From Armatimonadota bacterium (GTDB lineage Bacteria > Armatimonadota > Fimbriimonadia > Fimbriimonadales > Fimbriimonadaceae), in the NCBI GenBank assembly GCA_018268335.1, contig JAFDWT010000061.1, positions 1-50,497 on the forward strand: a stretch of 50,497 nucleotides of DNA, given 5' to 3'. Of the stretch, positions 24,832 through 33,337 are shown piece after piece; positions within the stretch are counted from its first letter, which is position 1; every line of letters begins with the position of its first letter. The position numbers and the translations under genes are program-made. A model generated the notes under the pieces. It was not told the DNA's origin, did not search any database, and worked only from the letters and a program-made list of their open reading frames with translations.

Positions 24832-26901
24832 GTGAGCGAGACAAAAGAAAGGATTCTTACTCCCAGCATCGCCGATCTCAGTTACAAGGATGTTCTCGGC
24901 ATTTTGGGCCGGCGCTTCTGGGTAGTGGTCGGGTTCATCGTCGCCGGTCTGGCATTGGCGGCAGGCGTTTCGTCGATCATCCCTGCGACGTGGGTCGCTG
25001 AGTCCAGGATTCTGCTCACTGGCAGTTCGAACTCGAACCGGGCCGTCGGCAACGACTTGATCTCCTCCATGACGGTGACGCCGATCGACTCCTACGACGT
25101 CACCACGCAGATTCAGCTCCTCCAGTCTCAAGAGCTGACGTTCCGGTTGTTCGACGTGGCTAACGTCCCGCTTCCGCGGACGGTGGCTGACCTAGAAAAC
25201 GCTCCTAAGGTCGAAGTCGTGCAGCTTGGTGACACTCCTGTCGTCGCGGCGCGCGTCTCGGCGCGGACAGAGCAGGTCGCCAACGTCATGGCTCAGAACC
25301 TGCCCAAAATCTACGACGAGTTTTTAGGGAAGAAGATCAAGGACGTCGTCGGCCAGTCGATCACGTTCGTTTCGAGCCGTATCACCGAAGAAGAGAACAC
25401 ATTGACTGAAATGCGCAACAAACTTGCGGATTATCAGAAGCAAAACGGCGTGGCGAACTCAACGGTGGAAGTCCAAATCACCTCGGATCTGATCCGCAAC
25501 GGCATCACAGAGGTGCGAGGATCTGAGGCGGCCCTTGAGGCATCGCAGGCGGCGCTGACTCGCATCCGACAAGACCGCCAGAATCTTCCGGCGACTGTTG
25601 ATTTGCCGATCAAGCGCTCCAACGTCGCTCAGATCGAAGCTGAGAAGCGCAACTTGCAAAACTTGCAGACGACTCTCGATGCTCTGCAATCCCAATATTT
25701 TCCTGACCACATCCTGGTCAAGGCAGCTCGCGCCCAGGTCGAGAGCCAAAAGCAGTTCTTGGCTGGCATCCCGACAGAAGTGAAGGAGATCCAGACGGTC
25801 CGCAACCCGCAGATCGACCAATACGACCTCAGGGTTTCGCAGGCTGAGGCTGAGGTCAAGGCTGCCCAAGCTAGGTTGGACAAGTACCGCGCCAAGCAGG
25901 CCGAGCTAGAAGGACGGACGTCGACGGACGCCGACAAGCTGAAAGGACTGACCGACCTGGAAAGGACGGTCAATAACCATGAACTGGCTTTGCAGCAACT
26001 GAAAGCGACGCTGGATGCGCTGCGGCTCAAGGACAACCAGATTCGAGGTAACGCCCAGAGCATCAACCGCGCGACGATCGCCGAGCGCACGCAGCCGAAC
26101 TGGCCGGTCAACCTGGCTGCCGGTGCGATCCTTGGTCTGTTCCTAGGCGTCCTGGGTGCCATCGCTCGAGACTTCAAGCAAGACAAGGTGCTGACAGGCA
26201 ACGAGGCGACCGCGCTGACCGACAGCATGATCATGGCCCGCGTGCCGCGACGTCTGGCCAGCGCCAAGCCGATCATGATGGCCGGCGAAGCACTCAGCTT
26301 CGAAGCGTATCGGTTGCTGAGGACCAACATCTTGGCCGGCGAGGCTGGAAAGAGCTTGAAGACGGTCACGGTCACGGCATCCAACAAAGGTGAGGGATCC
26401 TCGACGGTCGCAGGCAACCTCGCCGTCGCCCTGGCTCAGGAAGGGAAGAGGACACTTCTTCTCGAAGCGAACATGCGAGACCCGGTCCAGGACAAGCTGT
26501 TCGGTGTAACGGCCACCAGCGGGCTGAACCAGGCGCTCAGTCAACCCAGTTCGGCGGCAGGAATGGCCGTCGACACGAACGTCGCCAACCTCAAGCTCCT
26601 TGCGGCAGGTGGAACCGCCACCAACGCCACCGAGGCGCTTGCCGGTCCCCAGATGGACGCGGTGCTCGAGAATCTGAAGTCAAGTTTTGACTACATTGTC
26701 ATCGACTCTCCCGCCGCCTACACGACTGCCGACGCCCATGAGGTCGGACGTAAGTCGGACGGTGTGGTTTTTGTTGTGGAGTCGGGCAGGCCATCCAAAA
26801 CCCAGCTGGTTGAAAGCATCGACATGCTCCGACATTCGGGAGCCAAGGTGCTCGGTCTGGTCATCAACAAGGACAAAGAAGCCGTCGGTCGCATTTCGTG
26901 A
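24832..26901 (+). CDS. Wzc/GumC-like polysaccharide co-polymerase with degenerate BY-kinase domain
   Basis: Chain-length/export protein of 689 residues. Layout: N-terminal membrane helix (FWVVVGFIVAGLALAAGV), Wzz domain, long periplasmic coiled coil rich in Q/E/R/A, second membrane helix (NLAAGAILGLFLGVLGAIA), then a cytoplasmic tyrosine-autokinase-like domain. That domain looks inactive: the Walker A reads NKGEGSST (S523 where the GK lysine belongs), Walker A' reads LLLEANMR (E545 and N547 where aspartates are usual), and no tyrosine cluster follows. Walker B D625 is kept. The GTG at 24832 is chosen because GAGG lies 6 bp upstream; an ATG at 24757 is in frame. It likely works with Wzx and Wzy. 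Confidence 0.88.
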   Translation: MSETKERILTPSIADLSYKDVLGILGRRFWVVVGFIVAGLALAAGVSSIIPATWVAESRILLTGSSNSNRAVGNDLISSMTVTPIDSYDVTTQIQLLQSQELTFRLFDVANVPLPRTVADLENAPKVEVVQLGDTPVVAARVSARTEQVANVMAQNLPKIYDEFLGKKIKDVVGQSITFVSSRITEEENTLTEMRNKLADYQKQNGVANSTVEVQITSDLIRNGITEVRGSEAALEASQAALTRIRQDRQNLPATVDLPIKRSNVAQIEAEKRNLQNLQTTLDALQSQYFPDHILVKAARAQVESQKQFLAGIPTEVKEIQTVRNPQIDQYDLRVSQAEAEVKAAQARLDKYRAKQAELEGRTSTDADKLKGLTDLERTVNNHELALQQLKATLDALRLKDNQIRGNAQSINRATIAERTQPNWPVNLAAGAILGLFLGVLGAIARDFKQDKVLTGNEATALTDSMIMARVPRRLASAKPIMMAGEALSFEAYRLLRTNILAGEAGKSLKTVTVTASNKGEGSSTVAGNLAVALAQEGKRTLLLEANMRDPVQDKLFGVTATSGLNQALSQPSSAAGMAVDTNVANLKLLAAGGTATNATEALAGPQMDAVLENLKSSFDYIVIDSPAAYTTADAHEVGRKSDGVVFVVESGRPSKTQLVESIDMLRHSGAKVLGLVINKDKEAVGRIS

Positions 26902-26924
26902 CGCCCGACGTCGTTCTCGAACAC

Positions 26925-26955
26925 GACGCCTCAGGACTGATTGTCCTGAGGCGTC
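26925..26955 (+). terminator. Perfect 13-bp hairpin after the Wzc-like gene
   Basis: Arms GACGCCTCAGGAC (26925-26937) and GTCCTGAGGCGTC (26943-26955) are exact inverse complements around a TGATT loop, 24 bp after the Wzc-like stop. It lies just before the probable TTG start of the GmhB-like gene, whose GAGG ribosome-binding site (26948-26951) is inside the 3' arm. It may be a terminator, an attenuator or a translation-blocking hairpin. No strong T run follows. Confidence 0.6.
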
Positions 26956-26960
26956 TCCAT

Positions 26961-27449
26961 TTGTCGCCTGAGAGTCGTCCGGCGGCGTTTTTTGACCGGG
27001 ACGGGGTCTTGAACGTCGACCATGGTTACGTTGGTTCGCGTGATGAGTTCGAGTGGGCAGCGGGTGCGGTCGCGGCTGTCCGGGCGGCTCAAGGGGCAGG
27101 GTACTGGACGGTGGTGGTGACGAACCAGTCGGGGATCGGGCGCGGCATGTTTCCGGAGTCGTCGGTGGTCGACTTGTTGACTTGGATGATGGAAGCCGCG
27201 CCGCTTGACCTGGTTCTCGCCTGTCCACACGGCCCCGACGACGGGTGCCCATGTCGCAAGCCCTCACCCTATATGCTGGATGCTGCAGCCGGCATTCTTT
27301 CTATTGCTAAGGACCAATCGTTCTTGCTGGGAGACATGGACAGAGATGTCGAAGCGGCGACACGGTTTGGGATTCCCGGCCATCTCGTGGATGGTCGTCC
27401 CCTTGACGAGTTCATCGCTCCCTTGCTCAGGGGTTCAAGAACTTCTTGA
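26961..27449 (+). CDS. gmhB: D-glycero-D-manno-heptose 1,7-bisphosphate phosphatase-like HAD phosphatase
   Basis: HAD subfamily IIIA phosphatase of about 162 residues; GmhB removes the C7 phosphate of heptose bisphosphate on the way to ADP- or GDP-heptose. Seen: FFDRDGVLNVDHGYV with nucleophile D12 and acid/base D14, VTNQSGIGRG (motif II), the GmhB zinc loop CPHGPDDGCPCRKPSP with its Cys-x-His and Cys-x-Cys pairs, and GDMDRDVEAA (motif IV). Start: TTG 26961 places the nucleophile at the usual distance; a GTG at 26898 overlapping the previous stop would add 21 residues across a perfect hairpin. The 3' end overlaps convergent manC by 23 bp. Related histidinol-phosphate phosphatases exist, but the zinc loop favours GmhB. 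Confidence 0.85.
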   Translation: MSPESRPAAFFDRDGVLNVDHGYVGSRDEFEWAAGAVAAVRAAQGAGYWTVVVTNQSGIGRGMFPESSVVDLLTWMMEAAPLDLVLACPHGPDDGCPCRKPSPYMLDAAAGILSIAKDQSFLLGDMDRDVEAATRFGIPGHLVDGRPLDEFIAPLLRGSRTS

Positions 27450-28464
27450 CTTCTTGTGCGCGGTGCTTGGGCAGCACGAGCACTCGGTCGGCGGTCACGA
27501 CGACAACTAGGTCGTCCACTCCCAGCATAGCGACCCGAACGCCAGTGCCGTCCACATAGACCGTGTTGCCATTGGCTTCGATCAAATCGGCTTCGCCTTG
27601 GACGACGTTCCCGGCGGCGTCCGGAGCGTAGGACCGGGCGAGAGCATCCCAGGCGCCCAGGTCGTCCCATTCGAATTCGGCTGGGGCCACGAAGACCGGC
27701 TCGGCGTGCTCCATCATCGCATAGTCGATCGACAGGTTGGGCAAAGTCGCAAACAACTCGTCTGCCTGCGCAGTGTCGCCAAGGCGCAAAAGCTGGCTTA
27801 GCTTGCGGGTGGTCTCGGCCACCTCTGGAGCCTGGCGGTCGAGCTCGCGCATGAAGGTCGACAATGTGTAGAAGAACATTCCAGAGTTCCAAAGAAAGCG
27901 ACCGGAAGACAGGAACTCCTGGGCCGTGGCCAGGTCAGGTTTCTCACGGAACCGCTGCACTCGGTGCACGTTGCCGGCCGGTCCGCCGACTTCGATGTAG
28001 CCAAAGCCGGTCTCTGGCCTGGTCGGCTTGACACCGATGACGACGATGCCTCCTTCGGATTCAGCCGCGCATAGCGCCTTGTCGACTGTGGACGCGAACC
28101 CCTCCATCGGGGCGATCCTCTGGTCGGCGGTCAAAACAGCAACGGTGGCGTCGTCCTCTTGAGCGAGCAGGTTTGCAGCGACCCACACCAGGCATCCTAG
28201 GGTATTACGTTTGGTGGGCTCGGCCCAGACGTTGCCTGGTGGCAAAGCCGGACACGCGGTGGACGATGCTTCAGCTAGATGGCGACCGGTGGCAATGTAC
28301 GAGGCATTGGCTCCAGCGACGGCGATTGCGCGGTCGACCGCCTCTTCCAAAAGGGTCTTGTCCGGTGATGCCAAGTTGAGAAACTGTTTGGGACGCCCCT
28401 TGGTCGACACGGGCCAAAACCGCTCGCCCGATCCTCCTGCCATCACAACTGCGACTCGTCTCAT
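27427..28464 (-). CDS. manC: Mannose-1-phosphate guanylyltransferase
   Basis: Makes GDP-mannose from mannose-1-phosphate and GTP, the substrate for Gmd and Fcl encoded at 45415-47422. 345 residues, single nucleotidyltransferase domain without the cupin/PMI extension of bifunctional ManC. Seen: VMAGGSGERFWPVSTKGRPKQ with the pyrophosphorylase G-x-G-x-R and PKQ signature, TADQRIAP, ETGFGYIEVG, FREKPDLATAQEFL, WNSGMFFYTLSTF and SIDYAMMEHAEP, all family blocks. The start overlaps the stop of the upstream lipoprotein gene by 4 bp (ATGA), so they are co-transcribed. Its 3' end overlaps the GmhB-like gene. Confidence 0.93.
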   Translation of the reverse strand: MRRVAVVMAGGSGERFWPVSTKGRPKQFLNLASPDKTLLEEAVDRAIAVAGANASYIATGRHLAEASSTACPALPPGNVWAEPTKRNTLGCLVWVAANLLAQEDDATVAVLTADQRIAPMEGFASTVDKALCAAESEGGIVVIGVKPTRPETGFGYIEVGGPAGNVHRVQRFREKPDLATAQEFLSSGRFLWNSGMFFYTLSTFMRELDRQAPEVAETTRKLSQLLRLGDTAQADELFATLPNLSIDYAMMEHAEPVFVAPAEFEWDDLGAWDALARSYAPDAAGNVVQGEADLIEANGNTVYVDGTGVRVAMLGVDDLVVVVTADRVLVLPKHRAQEVKKFLNP

Positions 28465-28826
28465 TCTGCCCGCTTGAAGCCTCCCTGTAAGAATCGGTCG
28501 CCAGCGAAGACGACTTCCCGGTCGTTCTTCCAGGAGAATGTCGCTTCAATCTTCTTGGGCAGCATGCTATCGGCTCCAAACGGGGCGTCTGGCATACCGT
28601 CTGGTTTCAGGTCCGTGATCGCGATTCTGTTGCCAGACACTTTGTAGTTTCCGCTCAACGCTGCTCCGGGCAGCATGTCTAGGGACATAGTGGCCTTCCC
28701 GTCCTTCGACAGCTCGATCGTCCGCTTGGCTGGCCCGTCTTCCACCCACTTGCCGTCCAAAGACGGCTCGGCGCATCCGGCAATGAGCGCGGCAGAGGCT
28801 AAGAGCGTTGGAAGTAGTCTGGGCAT
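28461..28826 (-). CDS. Small lipoprotein of unknown function
   Basis: 121-residue product. MPRLLPTLLASAALIAGCAE is a lipoprotein signal with lipobox LIAG|C at C18. The mature part has repeated beta-strand-like segments (KRTIELSKDGKATMSL, SGNYKVSGNRIAITDL, KIEATFSWKNDREVVFAG), a pattern seen in small lipocalin-like or META-like lipoproteins that I cannot name further. The ATG at 28826 is chosen for the signal peptide; the frame stays open upstream without sense. It is translationally coupled to manC and divergent from the HhH-GPD glycosylase gene with almost no gap. Confidence 0.68.
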   Translation of the reverse strand: MPRLLPTLLASAALIAGCAEPSLDGKWVEDGPAKRTIELSKDGKATMSLDMLPGAALSGNYKVSGNRIAITDLKPDGMPDAPFGADSMLPKKIEATFSWKNDREVVFAGDRFLQGGFKRAE

Positions 28827-28848
28827 GTCAAAGTGTATCCTCAGCAAG

Positions 28849-29541
28849 ATGCCGACCATGCGGCTGAACGCCAGCCGAACCTCCCAGGCATTGGACATGC
28901 TGCAAGACCGGTATGGTCGACAGCGGCACATCCCAAGGTTTGAGCCTCTGGACGAGCTGGTCTGCTGTATGCTCAGTCAACATTCGGCCGACATCAATAG
29001 TTTCCCAGCCTTTACTTCGCTCAAAGAAAGGTGGCCAACTTACCCAGCATTGGCCGTCGCCAGCCTTGCCGACGTGACGGCGACGATCAAGAACGCTGGA
29101 TTGGCGAACCAGAAGGCGAAGGGGATATTGGCTTCGTTGAGCCATATCCGTGAAGCGTTTGGCGATTACACCCTGGAGCCCCTGCGGCAAATGACGGTGC
29201 CAGAAGCCCTTGGCTTCCTCAAGTCGTTGCCGGGAGTCGGGCCCAAGACGGCGGCAATCGTCATGTGCCTTGCCTTTGGTCGGCATGCCGTCCCAGTCGA
29301 CACGCACGTCCACCGGGTGAGCATGCGGTTGGGCCTCGTTCCTGACGGGGTCTCGGCGGACAAGGCCCACAACTTACTTGATGCCCAGGTTCCCGAAGGG
29401 AAGGCGTTCGCATTTCACGTGGCTCTGCTGGACCATGGTCGGTCGCTGTGCCATGCCCAGTCTCCCAAGTGCTCTGAATGCCCGGTCTGTACGATGTGCC
29501 GGTTCAAGCCCAAAGCCAAGGTGAAGCGTGCTGGAAGCTGA
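28849..29541 (+). CDS. Endonuclease III-like HhH-GPD DNA glycosylase with 4Fe-4S cluster
   Basis: Base-excision repair glycosylase/AP lyase relative of Nth, about 230 residues. Seen: the helix-hairpin-helix LPGVGPKTAAIVM with the lyase lysine K133, VDTHVHRVSMRLG with catalytic aspartate D151, and the cluster loop with Cys spacing 6-2-5 in CHAQSPKCSECPVCTMC. SQHSADINSF replaces the usual LSxQTxD-type helix, so substrate range may differ from classic Nth. Start choice among ATG 28825, 28849 and 28858 is uncertain; none has a strong ribosome-binding site, and 28825 would overlap the divergent lipoprotein start. It overlaps glnE by 14 bp. Confidence 0.85.
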   Translation: MPTMRLNASRTSQALDMLQDRYGRQRHIPRFEPLDELVCCMLSQHSADINSFPAFTSLKERWPTYPALAVASLADVTATIKNAGLANQKAKGILASLSHIREAFGDYTLEPLRQMTVPEALGFLKSLPGVGPKTAAIVMCLAFGRHAVPVDTHVHRVSMRLGLVPDGVSADKAHNLLDAQVPEGKAFAFHVALLDHGRSLCHAQSPKCSECPVCTMCRFKPKAKVKRAGS

Positions 29542-32125
29542 GGCTGCAGCACTCGACCGAATAGAGCGTGCCAGTGGGCGGCACGTGGCCGACCACTGGC
29601 CCGACTGGTCGCTCGACTGCGCCCGTCCCCTTGAAGCCCTCCACCGTCTTGAGAGATGGTTGGGCCAGCTCTCTTCGCCTGGCCTCTTGCTGGACTATTG
29701 GATCGCTACGCCGGTCCTCGCCCGCCTCGTCATGGCCCTGCTCGGTGCCAGCCACCATCTTGCCGACCTGGTCGCCCAGAACCCAGAGACAGGCGCGATC
29801 CTCTCCGAACCAGAGCAACTCAGGCGCCCGCGGACGGTGGCCGAATTGCAAGAAGAGGCCAGAAGACTGCTAGCGCACAGCGTCAATTACTCCCACAGCC
29901 TCGACAGGCTCCGGTTCTTGAAGCAGCGAGAGACTTTGCGCCTTGCCGCTATGGATTTGGCACGTTTGGTCGAGCCGCAGGTCGTGTGGATGGGAATCAG
30001 TGATTTGGCTGAGGCTGTCATTTCGATCTTGCGAGAGGTGGTGTGGGAGCACTACCTGGCGAGCCATGGCCGGCAGGGAAAGTGTCCGTTTTCTATCGTG
30101 GCTTTTGGGAAGTTCGGAGGGCGGGAGCTTAATTTCAGTTCGGACATCGACCTCGTGTTTGTCCTTGAGCCCGACCTGTCAGAAGAGGAGACTCGCCATG
30201 CCTATCGGGCCTGCGAACTGATGCGGTCTGCCGTAGCCGACAAGATGGGTCGAGGAGACCTGTACAGAGTCGACCTACGCCTTCGTCCCTATGGGAGCCA
30301 GGGGCCGATCGCCTGTCCGATGGAGGTTTATCGCTCTTACTATCGCAAGTACGCCGAGACGTGGGAGCACTTGGCTCTGCTACGCTCGCGGGTCGTCGCC
30401 GGTGAAGCTACTGTAGCCGAGGATTGGGAGGAGCTGCGTAAGGAAGTGGTCTTTGGCAGCGTGCGCAGCGATATGGCTCTCGAAGGTCTAATCCACATGC
30501 GCGGCCGTATCGAGGAACTGGGCTCTGCCAACGACTTGAAGCGGGGGCCAGGGGGCATCCGCGACGTCGAGTTTCTCACCCAGACCATTCAAATGGTGTT
30601 CGGCAAGGGAGATCCGGCTGTGCAAGTCCGCCAAACGACTTCTGCCCTGGCTGCGCTTTGCCAAAAGGGTCTTCTAGACGCTGCCGCCTGCCAGACCCTC
30701 ACAGACGCCTACATCTTCCTGAGGCAGACGGAGCACCGGTGCCAGATCGTCGGCAATCTGCAGACCCACGATGTGCCGACAGATTCAGATGCCCTTGCCG
30801 CCTTGTCACACGCCATGGGGCATGCCGACTCGACGGGGTTCCTTGCCGAGTTGGCCCGGCACCGAAAAGACGTCAGAAGGCTCTACGAAGCGCTTATTCC
30901 AGGTGGCGGTCCGCGGGTGAGCCATGCCAAGCAGATTCCGGCTTTGCGGCAGTGGCTCGACCCGCTGCCGGGCGCCGAGGCACTTTGGGCCAGCTTGGCA
31001 GAAAACCGGGACAGCATCGACCGGGTCGTCCGGATCGCTGAAGCCGCGCCGGCCCTAGCTCCCATGCTTGCCAATTCGCCCGCTGTCACGGAAGCTGTTC
31101 TCAGCGGCGAAGTGCTGGAAGACCCTGTCTCGCTGCATTTTGAATGGCTGAGCGGGGCTATGCCGAACCAGCGAGCAACACGGGCCGCAACTGACGCCTG
31201 GTTGCGTCGAACCTTGCGTTGGTGCCTTGGCGTTGGCCCCAGTCTGGGACAGGCATTGTCTGAGCGAGACGACGCAGTTTTGCGTTGTATGGTCGAAGGC
31301 CGTGGTCTCACCCTTGTCGCGCTCGGAAGCGCAGCGTCGCGTGACACGACAATCGGATCAGACGTCGACTTGGTCCTCCTTTGTTCGGATGATGCCGATT
31401 GGGCTGTCGCCGAGAGATCGGCCCAAGACCTACTTGCGAGCGTCAACGCTCTTCATGCCTCCGGCGACCCACTGACTGTCGACGTGCGGCTCCGCCCGGA
31501 AGGGAGAAAAGGCAGCTTGGTTGTGACCGAGACCGGGTTCAGCAAGTATGAGGCTGGCCCAATGGAGCTTTGGGAACGGTTCGCGTTGGGCCGCTCCCGA
31601 CTCGTGTCCGGTCAACTGCAATTGTTTGACCTTGTCAAGCAGGCGGCTTATGGCCGCTACATCGGTCGAGAGGACTTCACCGTTTTGGCGCACATGAAAC
31701 GGCGGATCGAGAACGAGCGCGTGAACCTGAAAGAACGGACTCGGCATCTCAAATTGGGTCTGGGTGCCCTTGACGACATCCAGTGGGCAATCCAGCTTCT
31801 CCTGCTGTCTAGGCCCGAAGCGGGAATGGCCAGTGGGTCAGCCGACACTGCCAAACGTATAGACGCTTTGGTCCTGTCTGGAGCGATCACAAGTGATGAC
31901 GCGGACATCTTACGATCCTCCCATACATTCCTCAATCGGTTGCGGGCGCACGTTGCATTGATGGGCTATCCAGCCGACGTCCTTCCAGAGAATCCGGACA
32001 GATTGGCCAAACTGGCCACCGAGATGGGCTTGGTCGACGGCAATGAGTTGTTGCGAGAGTTTGCCCACCGGACGTCGCAGACTCGGCTTGTGTTCGAGAA
32101 GACTATTGCTCTGCTGGCAGATTGA
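29528..32125 (+). CDS. glnE: Bifunctional glutamine synthetase adenylyltransferase/deadenylase
   Basis: Controls glutamine synthetase by adding or removing AMP in response to nitrogen status through PII. The 865 residues are somewhat shorter than the E. coli enzyme. Two nucleotidyltransferase domains are seen: the N-terminal one with FGKFGGRELNFSSDIDLVF (metal residues D206 and D208) and RVDLRLRPYGSQGP, and the C-terminal one with TTIGSDVDLVLLC (D612 and D614) and VDVRLRPEGRKGSLV. The C-terminal copy reads GSAASRD where GKLGGRE is usual, so that site is more divergent. GTG start at 29528 with AAGGTG upstream; it overlaps the glycosylase gene. No glnA or glnB is in the window. Confidence 0.93.
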   Translation: MLEAEAAALDRIERASGRHVADHWPDWSLDCARPLEALHRLERWLGQLSSPGLLLDYWIATPVLARLVMALLGASHHLADLVAQNPETGAILSEPEQLRRPRTVAELQEEARRLLAHSVNYSHSLDRLRFLKQRETLRLAAMDLARLVEPQVVWMGISDLAEAVISILREVVWEHYLASHGRQGKCPFSIVAFGKFGGRELNFSSDIDLVFVLEPDLSEEETRHAYRACELMRSAVADKMGRGDLYRVDLRLRPYGSQGPIACPMEVYRSYYRKYAETWEHLALLRSRVVAGEATVAEDWEELRKEVVFGSVRSDMALEGLIHMRGRIEELGSANDLKRGPGGIRDVEFLTQTIQMVFGKGDPAVQVRQTTSALAALCQKGLLDAAACQTLTDAYIFLRQTEHRCQIVGNLQTHDVPTDSDALAALSHAMGHADSTGFLAELARHRKDVRRLYEALIPGGGPRVSHAKQIPALRQWLDPLPGAEALWASLAENRDSIDRVVRIAEAAPALAPMLANSPAVTEAVLSGEVLEDPVSLHFEWLSGAMPNQRATRAATDAWLRRTLRWCLGVGPSLGQALSERDDAVLRCMVEGRGLTLVALGSAASRDTTIGSDVDLVLLCSDDADWAVAERSAQDLLASVNALHASGDPLTVDVRLRPEGRKGSLVVTETGFSKYEAGPMELWERFALGRSRLVSGQLQLFDLVKQAAYGRYIGREDFTVLAHMKRRIENERVNLKERTRHLKLGLGALDDIQWAIQLLLLSRPEAGMASGSADTAKRIDALVLSGAITSDDADILRSSHTFLNRLRAHVALMGYPADVLPENPDRLAKLATEMGLVDGNELLREFAHRTSQTRLVFEKTIALLAD

Positions 32126-32197
32126 TAGTTCAATTCGTCAGTCGAGAGGATCGTTCTTGGCACCGATAATACGGATGAGGTCGTCTGGAAGGTGTTC

Positions 32198-33337
32198 ATG
32201 TCGCGAGTGTCGGAGCCGGTAGAAGGGCCGGACGGCCAGACGGTGTCGCAGGCGACTCGTCAAGAACCGGCGAGCCTGCCGTTCTTGGATTCAATCCGCG
32301 GGCTTTCGGCCCTCTGGGTCGTGATCGGCCATTGCCGAGCTGAACTCGAGGGCACTGGAAGGTTTTCTCCCCACGGTCCGCTGGGCTGGCTAGCACTCAT
32401 CAACGAGACACTGGCCGTGCCTGTGTTCATCGTTCTCAGCGGTTTCCTGCTGACCAGCCCGCACGTCGATTGGACTTGGACGCGGTGGAAGGGGCCCTGG
32501 GCGTTCATGCAGCGCCGGATCAAGCGGATTTACCCTGCGTATCTAGCCGCGCTCGCATTGATCCTCATCGCCCTGTTCACGGTTCCCTATCTTGGTCCCT
32601 TGGCTACAGTGCGCGGCCAGATCGCGCTGCCTGTGACATGGCCCAGTGTCTTGGCCCACGTGGTGATGGTGCACAACTACTGGCCAGACTTCTTCCATAA
32701 GATCGACCCGCCCATGTGGAGCCTCGCTTTGGAGTGGCAGATCTATCTTGCCTTTGCCCTAGTGATGGTGCCGATGGCCAAGAAGTGGAACGTCAACGGA
32801 CTTCTCGCCGGGATCGTCTTGTGTTCAGTCGTCACGATGAAGATCGACCCGACTTTCGGGGCGTTGACCATGGCGTTTGGATTGGGGTCAGTCGTCGCTT
32901 GGATGGCATTGAAGGCCGACGTCTTGGGCCGGTGGCCGGCGTTGCGCGCAGTGGTCTTCTTGCTTTCTGTTGCAAGCGGCTTATTGTCGCTCACGCATTT
33001 TGTCAAACCGATCATGGCCCAAGCCCTGGCGACGGCGGCGGCGGCAGGGATCATCTTCTTGTTGATGCAGTACCGGTCTGTACCCAAGGAACAGCTACCG
33101 AAGTATGTTGCCTGGCTCAACTGGCGGCCGCTCGTCGTGTTGGGCTGGTTTTCTTACAGCTTGTATCTCATCCACTATCCGATCGTGTCATTCGTGTCCA
33201 GCCTGACGTGGAACAACCACGTGCCGGAGGGCCCGTCGACGATCGCCGTGATGGTCGTCGCACCGGCTGTTTCGATGTTTGTCGCCTACTGGTTTGCGGT
33301 GGTCTTTGAGCATCGGGGGAGACCGAAAGTAGCGTGA
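32198..33337 (+). CDS. Acyltransferase 3 (OafA/NodX-type) membrane protein
   Basis: Polytopic membrane acyltransferase of 379 residues with about ten hydrophobic helices, of the family that O-acetylates surface polysaccharides, LPS or peptidoglycan. Seen: LPFLDSIRGLSALWVVIGHC at the first helix with the family His, FIVLSGFLLTSPHV, RRIKRIYPAYLAALAL and the late SYSLYLIHYPIV. No C-terminal SGNH domain is present. The ATG at 32198 has GGAAGG 5 bp upstream; a GTG at 32192 is in frame. It is followed by a second acyltransferase overlapping by 4 bp. The acceptor is unknown. Confidence 0.88.
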   Translation: MSRVSEPVEGPDGQTVSQATRQEPASLPFLDSIRGLSALWVVIGHCRAELEGTGRFSPHGPLGWLALINETLAVPVFIVLSGFLLTSPHVDWTWTRWKGPWAFMQRRIKRIYPAYLAALALILIALFTVPYLGPLATVRGQIALPVTWPSVLAHVVMVHNYWPDFFHKIDPPMWSLALEWQIYLAFALVMVPMAKKWNVNGLLAGIVLCSVVTMKIDPTFGALTMAFGLGSVVAWMALKADVLGRWPALRAVVFLLSVASGLLSLTHFVKPIMAQALATAAAAGIIFLLMQYRSVPKEQLPKYVAWLNWRPLVVLGWFSYSLYLIHYPIVSFVSSLTWNNHVPEGPSTIAVMVVAPAVSMFVAYWFAVVFEHRGRPKVA

